A stretch of DNA of 47,756 nucleotides from contig JAEWOI010000032.1 of the NCBI GenBank assembly GCA_023460935.1, forward strand, positions 1 through 47,756, given 5' to 3'. Within the stretch, counting starts at the first letter, position 1; the number at the start of each line of letters is the position of its first letter. The notes below the pieces were generated by a model, which did not search any database, was not told where the DNA came from, and saw only the letters and a program-made list of their open reading frames with translations. Shown piece after piece: positions 25,882 through 33,029 of the stretch. The translations under genes and the position numbers were made by a program. The stretch is from Actinomycetes bacterium. Its GTDB lineage: Bacteria; Actinomycetota; Actinomycetes; Propionibacteriales; Propionibacteriaceae.

Positions 25882-25889
25882 TCTGCCCC

Positions 25890-26999
25890 TCAGGCGGACA
25901 GCAGCGGCACCGTCAGCTCGGCCGGCGTGAGCGAGCCGTGCATGCCGACCAGCCCGAGCTCCTTGGGCAGCGTGCGGGTCATCACGGCGCCGTCGTCCGC
26001 CATCGCCACCAGCACGTCGCCGAAGCGGGGCGCCAGGCGGGCGGGCACGTCGCCGAACCAGCCCTCGGCCACCGCCTCCGCCCTGGTCCGCACCCAGGCC
26101 CGTTCGCCCAGCCGGGACCGCCACCGGTCCGCAACCTGGTCGGGTTGCGGGGTCATCAGCTGGCGTAGCCGACCCTCCCCTGCGAGCGCGGTCACCCCGG
26201 CCAGCAGTTCGGGCTCGTCCTCCACGACCAGCCGGTTGCCGCCCGGCACGTTGACCATGCCGTGATCGCCCGTGACGACGATCCGCACGTCGTGGGGCAA
26301 CGCTTCCCGCAGCCGGGCCACCAGCGAGTCCGCGCGCCGCAGCTGGTGGCACCACTGCGCCGACCCGACGCCGTGCCCGTGCCCGGCATGGTCGAGCTGG
26401 CGCTCGTAGAAGTAGCCGAAGGCCCGTTCCCCTGCGGTTGCGGCCTGCACGGCCAGCTCGGTGCGGCGGTCGAAGTCGGACTCGTCGTGCACCGGCAGGA
26501 AGGCGGGCCCGCGCAGCGCAGCAGTGGTCAGCCCGCTGCCGGAGAAGTGGGCCGGCGCGATCGTGGACGTGCGCACCCCGGCGCTGCCGAGTCGCTCCAG
26601 GTAGGTCAGCTGGGGCTGTACGTCGAGCCCGCTCAGCCCGGACGGCCAGCGCAACGTGTTCAGCACGGCCTGTTCCGGCGGGTACCAGAACGAGTAGCCG
26701 GCGATGCCGTGCCCGCCGGGCGGCAGGCCGGTGCCGAGGCTGGTCAGCGAGGTCGCTGTCGTGCTCGGGACGCCGGCTGTGATCGTCCGCCCGCCCAGCG
26801 AGGAGATGAACGGCGCCTCGGCGGCGTGGGCCGCCAGCTGCTCAGCGCCCAGTCCGTCCACCAGCACCACGAGGTAGCGATCGGCCGGCGGCAGGCCGAG
26901 ACGGTCGGCAGCGCCGGGCACACCGAGGTGCGCGCCCAGGCTGGGCAGGAGGTCGGCCAGGGTCGAGTCGCCGTAGCCGGGGACCAGCGGCGCGCTCAC
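25890..26999 (-). CDS. alkaline phosphatase superfamily phosphodiesterase/nucleotide pyrophosphatase-like
   Basis: A 369-aa enzyme of the AP superfamily. The first metal Asp is in LVVLVDGLG (Asp48) and the nucleophile Thr in GVPSTTATSLTSLGTGLPPG (about 78-84). Further metal ligands are in ERQLDHAGHGHG, VVTGDHGMVNV and GLVGMHGSLTPAE. No signal peptide is seen, so it is probably cytoplasmic. GTG 26999 overlaps the DUF5998 stop (GTGA), so the two are translationally coupled. Confidence 0.9.
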   Translation of the reverse strand: MSAPLVPGYGDSTLADLLPSLGAHLGVPGAADRLGLPPADRYLVVLVDGLGAEQLAAHAAEAPFISSLGGRTITAGVPSTTATSLTSLGTGLPPGGHGIAGYSFWYPPEQAVLNTLRWPSGLSGLDVQPQLTYLERLGSAGVRTSTIAPAHFSGSGLTTAALRGPAFLPVHDESDFDRRTELAVQAATAGERAFGYFYERQLDHAGHGHGVGSAQWCHQLRRADSLVARLREALPHDVRIVVTGDHGMVNVPGGNRLVVEDEPELLAGVTALAGEGRLRQLMTPQPDQVADRWRSRLGERAWVRTRAEAVAEGWFGDVPARLAPRFGDVLVAMADDGAVMTRTLPKELGLVGMHGSLTPAELTVPLLSA

Positions 27000-27583
27000 C
27001 CCCGGTGGCCGGCGGCGAGCTGCAGCGCCGTGCCGAAGGCCACCAGCTGCTGCACCTTGGAGTCGCCGTCCCCCGCCGCGCTGATCCGGACGGTCAGGTC
27101 GTCCCCGGCGATCGTGCCGGTGAGCCCGTGGTCGGCCTCGCAGTTCGGGTCGGCGCAGGCGGCCGGCTCCAGGTCGACTCGGCGCATGGTGCCCCAGCTG
27201 ATCGTCAGCCAGGCCTCGGCCACCTCGGCGCGGTTGGCGCCGTAGCGCTCCGGGTGGGAGACCACCTGGCTGAGGGCGACGGAGTTCACCTGGCGCAGCG
27301 CCAGCGCCTCAGTGGTCGTCAGCGCCTGCGCCGGCTCGCCGGGGTTGTCGTTCTCGTCGGTGTGGGCCACGATCAGCCGGCTGGCGGTCAGGACCAGCAC
27401 GGAGAGGTGCCGTTGGATCTCGTCCCGGTTGAAGGTCGCCTCGTGGTGCACCAGGTGGGCCAGGGGCTCCTCTGCGCCGAGGGCCAGCGAGACCGCGTCG
27501 GCCACCAGCTCCGGGAAGTAGCCGCAGGCGCGGATCTCCTGCGCCAGACCGGACGGCAGCCGCAGCGCGGGTCGTGGAGTCAT
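26996..27583 (-). CDS. DUF5998 family protein
   Basis: A 195-aa soluble protein recognised as the actinobacterial DUF5998 type: LAQEIRACGYFPELVADAV at the start, FNRDEIQRHLSVLVLTASRLIVAHTDE with a PH-like feel, then LEPAACADPNCEADHGL and SAAGDGDSKVQQLVAFGTAL. Function is unknown. It is coupled to the AP-superfamily gene. GAGAAT (27590-27595) stands 6 nt before the ATG, a possible leaderless -10. It is divergent from the App1-like gene, whose start is 66 bp away. Confidence 0.82.
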   Translation of the reverse strand: MTPRPALRLPSGLAQEIRACGYFPELVADAVSLALGAEEPLAHLVHHEATFNRDEIQRHLSVLVLTASRLIVAHTDENDNPGEPAQALTTTEALALRQVNSVALSQVVSHPERYGANRAEVAEAWLTISWGTMRRVDLEPAACADPNCEADHGLTGTIAGDDLTVRISAAGDGDSKVQQLVAFGTALQLAAGHRG

Positions 27584-27589
27584 CCCGCC

Positions 27590-27595
27590 ATTCTC
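27590..27595 (-). promoter_or_regulatory. possible leaderless-type -10 for DUF5998
   Basis: GAGAAT keeps A2 and T6 of TANNNT and lies 6 nt before ATG 27583. Confidence 0.3.
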
Positions 27596-27636
27596 CCACG
27601 CCAGCAGCGCTCGGCCGTAATTGCCGGACCCCCCGT

Positions 27637-27642
27637 TAGGGT
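27637..27642 (+). promoter_or_regulatory. leaderless-type -10 for the App1-like gene
   Basis: TAGGGT lies 7 nt before GTG 27650; the carbonic anhydrase gene has the same hexamer and spacing. Confidence 0.5.
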
Positions 27643-27649
27643 GATCGGT

Positions 27650-28690
27650 GTGAGCACCCGCCCGTTCATCGCCGCGCGCATCGAGGAGTTCCTCGACCGC
27701 CGGATCGAGGGTGTGCTGCGGGCGCTCGGCTGGCGTGAGCGGGTGATCTGCTACACCGGCTACGGCACGGGTGAGAGCATCCGGGTACTCGGCCGGGTGG
27801 TGCTCGTGCCCAGGCGGGCGCGCACCGGCATCGGTAAGGCCACGGAGGACCTGATCAAGCGCCGCGGCTACCGGAACTTCTTCAGCGCGGCCTGCGTTCG
27901 CGCCGCGGTGACCATCACCGTCGGGGACGTGACGGTGGAGGCCCTCACCGACCGCGGCGGCTACATCGACCAGCGCATCCGCAACCACCACCTGCCCCCG
28001 GGCTGGCAGGAGGTCCAGGTGCGGAGCCGGACTTCCAAGGCCGCGCACGCCGAGGTGCACGTGGTGGCGGACGACGTCACCTTCGGCCTGGTCTCCGACA
28101 TCGACGACACGATCATCTCGACCTGGCTGCCGCGGCCGATGATCGCGGCCTGGAACACCTTCGTCCGGGACGAGTCCGCGCGGCAGGCCGTGCCGGGTAT
28201 GGCGCGCTTCTACGCCGCCATGCTCGCCCGGCACCCGGGCGCCCCGGTGATGTACGTCTCCACCGGGGCTTGGAACACCCACGGCTTCCTCTCCCGCTTC
28301 CTCAAGCGCCACGGCTACCCACCCGGGGCGATGCTGCTCACCGACTGGGGCCCGACCAACACCGGCTGGTTCCGCTCGGGCATGGCCCACAAGTCAGAGA
28401 CGCTGCTGCAGCTCACCCGTGACTTCCCCAACGTCTCGTGGCTGCTGGTCGGCGACGACGGCCAGCACGACCCGGCCATCTACTCCGAGTTCGCCAGGGT
28501 GGCGCCGGACCGGGTGTGGGCGATCGCCATCCGCCAGCTCTCCCCCACCGAGCAGGTGCTCGCCCACGGCACCACCTCGGTGCTGCCGGAGGAGCAGGAG
28601 GAGCAGGCCGCCAGCGACCTGCCCTGGGTGGCCGCACCGGACGGGCGGGGCCTGCTCACAGCACTGCGTGCGCTCGAAGAGCCGCACTAG
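27650..28690 (+). CDS. App1-like phosphatase (DUF2183)
   Basis: A 346-aa protein with an N-terminal beta-rich domain (RVICYTGYGTGESIRVLGRV) and a C-terminal HAD-like phosphatase domain. The DxDxT motif is GLVSDIDDTII (Asp150, Asp152), followed by VMYVSTGAWNTHGFL, HKSETL and LVGDDGQHDPAIY. The yeast homologue App1 is a Mg-dependent phosphatidate phosphatase; the bacterial substrate is unproven. GTG 27650 is chosen from the TAGGGT spacing; GTG 27641 is in frame but lies inside that element. Confidence 0.9.
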   Translation: MSTRPFIAARIEEFLDRRIEGVLRALGWRERVICYTGYGTGESIRVLGRVVLVPRRARTGIGKATEDLIKRRGYRNFFSAACVRAAVTITVGDVTVEALTDRGGYIDQRIRNHHLPPGWQEVQVRSRTSKAAHAEVHVVADDVTFGLVSDIDDTIISTWLPRPMIAAWNTFVRDESARQAVPGMARFYAAMLARHPGAPVMYVSTGAWNTHGFLSRFLKRHGYPPGAMLLTDWGPTNTGWFRSGMAHKSETLLQLTRDFPNVSWLLVGDDGQHDPAIYSEFARVAPDRVWAIAIRQLSPTEQVLAHGTTSVLPEEQEEQAASDLPWVAAPDGRGLLTALRALEEPH

Positions 28691-28719
28691 AACCCGAAAG
28701 AGAAGAGAAGACCGACCAG

Positions 28720-31167
28720 ATGGTTGCCAAGCCGCCGCCGGTGGATGAGGACGTCGCCGAGCGGATCCTAGACGTGGACGTCTCCACCGAGATGGAGACC
28801 AGTTACCTCGAGTACGCCTACTCGGTGATCTACGCCCGCGCCCTGCCCGACGCCAGGGACGGGCTGAAGCCCGTGCAGCGCAGGATCCTCTACACGATGG
28901 ACCAGATGCGCATCCGTCCCGACGTCTCCCACGTGAAGTGCTCCCGGGTCGTCGGCCAGGTGATGGGCCTGTACCACCCGCACGGCGACTCGGCGATCTA
29001 CGACGCCCTGGTCCGGCTCGGCCAGCCGTGGGCGATGCGGCTGCCGACCGTCGACGGCCACGGCAACTTCGGCTCGCTGGACTCCGGGCCGGCAGCGATG
29101 CGGTACACCGAGTGCCGGATGGCGCCACCCGCCGTGGCGATGACCGCCGACATCGACGCCGACACCGTCGACTTCCGGCCGAACTACGACGGCAAGGAGT
29201 CGGAGCCGGTGGTGCTGCCGGCGGCGATCCCGAACCTGCTGGTCAACGGCACCACGGGCATCGCGGTCGGCATGGCCACCAACATCGCACCGCACAACCT
29301 GGTGGAGGTGGTGCAGGCGCTGAAGCACCTGCTGTGGCACCCCGAGGCGGACGTGGACGAGCTGATGCGCTTCGTGCCCGGCCCCGACTTCCCCGCAGGC
29401 GGCAAGATCATCGGGCTGGACGGCATCCGGGAGGCCTACGCCACCGGCCGCGGCTCGTTCCGGGTGCGGGCGTCGGCGCGGGTCGAGCAGGTGCATCCGC
29501 GGCGCAAGGGCATCGTGGTCACGGAGCTGCCCTACCAGGTGGGCCCGGAGCGGATCATCGAACAGGTCAAGAACCTGGTGGGCGCAAAGAAGCTCACCGG
29601 GATCGCCGACATCAAGGACCTCACCGACCTGGCCAACGGCCTGCGCCTGGTCATCGAGGTGAAGAACGGCATCAACCCCGACGCGCTGCTGGAGGAGCTG
29701 TACCGGCTGACCAAGCTGGAGGACTCGTTCGCGATCAACTCCGTTGCCCTCGTCGACGGCCAGCCCAGCACGCTCAGCCTCAAGCGGCTGCTCGAGGTCT
29801 ACCTCGAGCACCGGCTCCAGGTCATCCGGCGGCGCTCGGCGTTCCGGCTGGGCAAGGCCCGGGATCGGCTGCACCTGGTGGAGGGCCTGCTGCTCGCGAT
29901 CGTCGACATCGACGACGTGATCGCGATCATCCGATCGTCGGAGGACGCCGGGCAGGCCCGCACGCGGCTGATGGACGCGTTCGAGCTCACCGAGGTGCAG
30001 GCCAACTACATCCTGGACATGCAGCTGCGCCGGCTCACCAAGTTCTCCACGATCGAGCTCGAGGCCGAGCGGGAGAAGCTGTGGCTGGCGATCGCCGACC
30101 TGCAGGGCATCCTCGACTCCGACCAGCGGCTGCGGGAGGTGACCGCCGCCGAACTCGACGAGGTGGCCCGCGCGCACGGCACGCCGCGGCGCACGATCCT
30201 GCTGGCCTCGGCCGGCACCCCGGTCACCGCGCGGGCGGCCGCCGGCAGCCTGGAGATCGCCGACGACCCCTGCTGGGTGATGCTCTCCTCCGCCGGCCTG
30301 CTGGCCCGCACCGACAACGACGACCCGTTGCCGACCTCCGGCCCCCGCGCCACCCACGACGTGATCACCTCCGCCGTGCGCACCACGGCCAGGGGCGGGT
30401 TCTGCGTCCTGACCAGCGCCGGCCGGCTGCTGCGGGCCCAGGCCATCGAGGTGCCGTCCGTGCCGGTGACCGCTTCGGCGCCCAACCTGCAGGGCGGGTC
30501 GCCACTGGCCGAACTGTTGCAGCTGCAGCCGGGCGAGCGGCCGCTCGCGCTGGGCACGCTGGGCGGGAACACGTTCGGCTGGGCGCTGGGCACCGCGCGT
30601 GGCGTGGTGAAGCGGGTGAACCCCGAGATCCTCAACAAGGACGCCTGGGAGATCATCCGGCTGGAGGACGGCGACGAGGTGGTCGGCGCGGTGGAGCTCA
30701 CCCACGACCTGGTCGAGCTGGTGTTCATCTCCTCCGACGCGCAGCTGCTGCACTTCAGCGCGGGCAGCGTCCGCCCGCAGGGCAGGTCCGGAGGCGGCAT
30801 GGCCGGCATCAAGCTGAGCCCGGGCGCCAGGGTGGTGTTCTTCGGTGCCACCGGCGCCAGCGACTCCAGCGTGGTCACCGTCGCCGGCTCTTCGGCTGCG
30901 CTGCCCGGCACCGAACCGGGCAGCGCGAAGGTGACCCCGTTCGCGCAGTACCCGGCGAAGGGCCGGGCCACCGGCGGCGTCCGCTGCCAGCGGTTCCTGA
31001 AGGGCGAGGACACCCTGCTGCTGGCCTGGGCCGGGCCCGACCCGGCGATCGCCGCCGCCGCGAGCGGGAGCCCGATCGACCTGCCGGCCGCGGACCCGCG
31101 CCGCGACTCCTCCGGCGTGCCCGCGGCCCAGCCGATCGCCGCCGTGGGCTCGCGCTACCACGCCTGA
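28720..31167 (+). CDS. parC: type IIA topoisomerase subunit A (topoisomerase IV type, ParC)
   Basis: An 815-aa DNA-cutting subunit. YSVIYARALPDARDGLKPVQRRIL begins the winged-helix domain, and catalytic Tyr129 lies in SGPAAMRYTECRM. The tower and coiled-coil part ends near 490 (LTEVQANYILDMQLRRLT). A beta-pinwheel C-terminal domain follows (about 500-800) without a clear GyrA box. The divergent GyrA-box region and the partner gene 33030-35102 fit the second topoisomerase (ParC/ParE) that many actinobacteria have beside gyrase. ATG 28720 follows AGAGAAGAGAAG. It converges with serA across a palindrome-rich gap. Confidence 0.93.
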   Translation: MVAKPPPVDEDVAERILDVDVSTEMETSYLEYAYSVIYARALPDARDGLKPVQRRILYTMDQMRIRPDVSHVKCSRVVGQVMGLYHPHGDSAIYDALVRLGQPWAMRLPTVDGHGNFGSLDSGPAAMRYTECRMAPPAVAMTADIDADTVDFRPNYDGKESEPVVLPAAIPNLLVNGTTGIAVGMATNIAPHNLVEVVQALKHLLWHPEADVDELMRFVPGPDFPAGGKIIGLDGIREAYATGRGSFRVRASARVEQVHPRRKGIVVTELPYQVGPERIIEQVKNLVGAKKLTGIADIKDLTDLANGLRLVIEVKNGINPDALLEELYRLTKLEDSFAINSVALVDGQPSTLSLKRLLEVYLEHRLQVIRRRSAFRLGKARDRLHLVEGLLLAIVDIDDVIAIIRSSEDAGQARTRLMDAFELTEVQANYILDMQLRRLTKFSTIELEAEREKLWLAIADLQGILDSDQRLREVTAAELDEVARAHGTPRRTILLASAGTPVTARAAAGSLEIADDPCWVMLSSAGLLARTDNDDPLPTSGPRATHDVITSAVRTTARGGFCVLTSAGRLLRAQAIEVPSVPVTASAPNLQGGSPLAELLQLQPGERPLALGTLGGNTFGWALGTARGVVKRVNPEILNKDAWEIIRLEDGDEVVGAVELTHDLVELVFISSDAQLLHFSAGSVRPQGRSGGGMAGIKLSPGARVVFFGATGASDSSVVTVAGSSAALPGTEPGSAKVTPFAQYPAKGRATGGVRCQRFLKGEDTLLLAWAGPDPAIAAAASGSPIDLPAADPRRDSSGVPAAQPIAAVGSRYHA

Positions 31168-31178
31168 GTACTCAGGCG
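31161..31178. terminator. perfect 18-bp palindrome over the parC stop codon
   Basis: CGCCTGAGTACTCAGGCG is fully self-complementary and includes the parC TGA. It is the first of three perfect palindromes in the convergent parC/serA gap. No U-tract is present; bidirectional termination or transcript 3'-end stabilisation is inferred. Confidence 0.5.
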
Positions 31179-31188
31179 GAGGAGCCCG

Positions 31189-31204
31189 GCACCCGCGCGG
31201 GTGC
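31189..31204. terminator. perfect 16-bp palindrome in the parC/serA gap
   Basis: GCACCCGCGCGGGTGC is fully self-complementary. It is the second of the three palindromes between the convergent genes. Confidence 0.45.
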
Positions 31205-31217
31205 GGTGCTGCTCGAC

Positions 31218-31229
31218 CCCCGTACGGGG
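31218..31229. terminator. perfect 12-bp palindrome in the parC/serA gap
   Basis: CCCCGTACGGGG, 5 bp beyond the serA stop codon, is the third palindrome. Confidence 0.4.
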
Positions 31230-31234
31230 AGCGG

Positions 31235-32434
31235 TCAGAGCGGGATCACGGTGACGTCCAGGACCGTCTCGTAGGCCTTGATCGCCGCCACCAGCGACTC
31301 ATCGACCGTGCCCTCGACGTTGATCCTCGCCACGGCTGCGACGGCTCCCTCGAAGATGACGTTCTCCATCTCCTGCACGTTGATCCCGGCCGCGCTGATC
31401 GCCTCGAGGGTGTGGGCGAGGGTGCCGGGACGGTCGAGGTGGCGCACCACGATCGACGACGTCGCCGGGGTCTGCCTGGCCAGGTTGACCACGTTCGGCA
31501 CCGCGCCGGTCTCGGCGAACACGCGCACGATCCGCACGGCCTCTGCTGCGATCGCCTCCTGGGCCTGGTCGGTGGAGGCGCCGATGTGGTGGGTGCCGTA
31601 CACCCCGGGCAGGCTCGCCACCTCGCAGACGAACTCCGCCGTGCCCCCGGCCGGCTCGGCTGCGAAGACGTCGAGCCCGGCCCGCAGCCCCTTCGCCTGC
31701 ACCGCGGCGACCAGCGCCGGCTCGTCCACCACCTCACCTCGCGAGGTGTTGATGAAGAACGCGCCGTCGCGCATCGCGTCGAAGAACGAGGCACCCAGCA
31801 TGCCGCGGGTACCTTCGTTGAGCGCGACGTGGACGCTGACGACGTCTGCCGCCGCGGCAACCTCCTCGGGGGAGCCGGCCAGCGCTATCCCGAGCTCTGC
31901 CGCCCGCTGCGGCGTGAGGCTTGGGCTCCACGCCACCACCGGCATCCCGAAGCCCCTGGCCCGCGGGATCATCTCACGGCCGATGCCGCCCAGCCCGATC
32001 AGGCCGAGCGTGCGCCCGTGGAGTCCTTTGGCGCGGCCGTACTCCGCCTTGTTCCAGATCCCGGCCCGCAGGTCGGCGACGTTGTCCGCGATCCGGCGGT
32101 CGAGCGCGCAGATCAACCCGAAGGCCAGCTCGGCCACGGCCACCGAGTTCTTGCCGGGGCAGTTCGCGACGTAGATGCCGAGCCTGGAGGCCGCCGCGAC
32201 GTCGATGGTGTTGAAGCCGGCACCCGCCCGGACGACCAGCTTCAGCGCGCCGGCGGCCAGCACCGCCTCCGGCACCTTGGTGCTGCGCACCACCAGCACG
32301 TCCGGCGCCAGTGCTGCGACCGCTTCGGCCAGTGCCGCGTCCTTCAGGCCAGGCTCGTAGGCCACTTCGCAGCCGGCGGCGGCCAGGCCGTCGATGCCGG
32401 AAGTCTCGAACTTGTCCGCAACCAGTACCCGCAT
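31235..32434 (-). CDS. serA: D-3-phosphoglycerate dehydrogenase
   Basis: A 399-aa NAD-dependent enzyme that oxidises 3-phosphoglycerate to start serine synthesis. The Rossmann motif is GLIGLGGIGREM (147-152), the catalytic residues are Arg232 (NTSRGEVVD), Glu260 (DVFAAEP) and His283 (THHIGAST), and an ACT regulatory domain spans about 325-399 (SIVVRHLDRPGTLAHTLEAIS). It lacks the extra ASB domain of the long mycobacterial type, so it is a short ACT-type enzyme. ATG 32434 is preceded at 6 nt by TAGGTT, a leaderless arrangement. Confidence 0.95.
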   Translation of the reverse strand: MRVLVADKFETSGIDGLAAAGCEVAYEPGLKDAALAEAVAALAPDVLVVRSTKVPEAVLAAGALKLVVRAGAGFNTIDVAAASRLGIYVANCPGKNSVAVAELAFGLICALDRRIADNVADLRAGIWNKAEYGRAKGLHGRTLGLIGLGGIGREMIPRARGFGMPVVAWSPSLTPQRAAELGIALAGSPEEVAAAADVVSVHVALNEGTRGMLGASFFDAMRDGAFFINTSRGEVVDEPALVAAVQAKGLRAGLDVFAAEPAGGTAEFVCEVASLPGVYGTHHIGASTDQAQEAIAAEAVRIVRVFAETGAVPNVVNLARQTPATSSIVVRHLDRPGTLAHTLEAISAAGINVQEMENVIFEGAVAAVARINVEGTVDESLVAAIKAYETVLDVTVIPL

Positions 32435-32440
32435 GCGCCC

Positions 32441-32446
32441 AACCTA
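32441..32446 (-). promoter_or_regulatory. leaderless-type -10 for serA
   Basis: TAGGTT, an exact TANNNT, lies 6 nt before ATG 32434. Confidence 0.5.
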
Positions 32447-32516
32447 CGGCCCGCGGCGGCCGGGACGGCGGACCACGTCCAGACGGGTCGCCCGGCGTGC
32501 CCCGGCGCGGCTTGGC

Positions 32517-32522
32517 TAGGGT
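32517..32522 (+). promoter_or_regulatory. leaderless-type -10 for the carbonic anhydrase gene
   Basis: TAGGGT lies 7 nt before GTG 32530. Confidence 0.5.
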
Positions 32523-32529
32523 TGCGGTC

Positions 32530-33024
32530 GTGGACAACGCTTTCGACGACCTGCTGGCCGCCAACCGCCGCTACGCCACCTCCGCCCCCCGCAACTTCGA
32601 CGGCTACGCCCACGCCGGCGTGGCTGTCGTCACGTGCATGGACTCCCGGCTGCAGCCGCTGGAGATGCTGGGCCTGTTCCTCGGCGAGGCGAAGATCCTG
32701 CGCACCCCCGGGGGCCAGGTGACCCCGGACGCCCTGAACGGGTGCATCCTCGGGGTGAACCTGCTGCGCGTGCGGCGCATCCTCGTGGTCACCCACAGCC
32801 GGTGCGCGATGGCCGCGGGGGACGACGAGGAGCTGCGCCGAAGGGTGGGCGAGGCCAGCGGACGGGACGCCTCCGGCATCGAGTTCGGTGCCGGGCCCGA
32901 CCAGGCCGGCCGGCTGCGGGCCGACGTCCGCCTGCTCGCCGCGCACCCGCTGATCACGGGGCGGGCCGAGGTGGGCGGCTTCCACTACGACGTGGACACC
33001 GGGCTGCTCAGCCAGGTCTGCTAG
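32530..33024 (+). CDS. beta-class carbonic anhydrase
   Basis: A 164-aa zinc enzyme interconverting CO2 and bicarbonate. Zinc ligands and the catalytic dyad are VVTCMDSR (Cys36, Asp38, Arg40) and VVTHSRCAM (His89, Cys92). The usual RNAGG is replaced by RTPGGQVT, typical of the short clade of this family. GTG 32530 is preceded by TAGGGT at 7 nt. The gene stands alone between divergent serA and convergent parE; its stop is 5 bp from the parE stop. Confidence 0.92.
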   Translation: MDNAFDDLLAANRRYATSAPRNFDGYAHAGVAVVTCMDSRLQPLEMLGLFLGEAKILRTPGGQVTPDALNGCILGVNLLRVRRILVVTHSRCAMAAGDDEELRRRVGEASGRDASGIEFGAGPDQAGRLRADVRLLAAHPLITGRAEVGGFHYDVDTGLLSQVC

Positions 33025-33029
33025 CCGGC

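Noticed and set aside
28768..31161. 797-codon open frame antisense to parC, plus a 778-codon frame on the same strand
   Set aside because: Both are third-position-GC shadows of the topoisomerase gene with low-complexity translations.
32604..32985. Open frames antisense to the carbonic anhydrase gene
   Set aside because: Shadows; the zinc-site motifs define the plus-strand gene.
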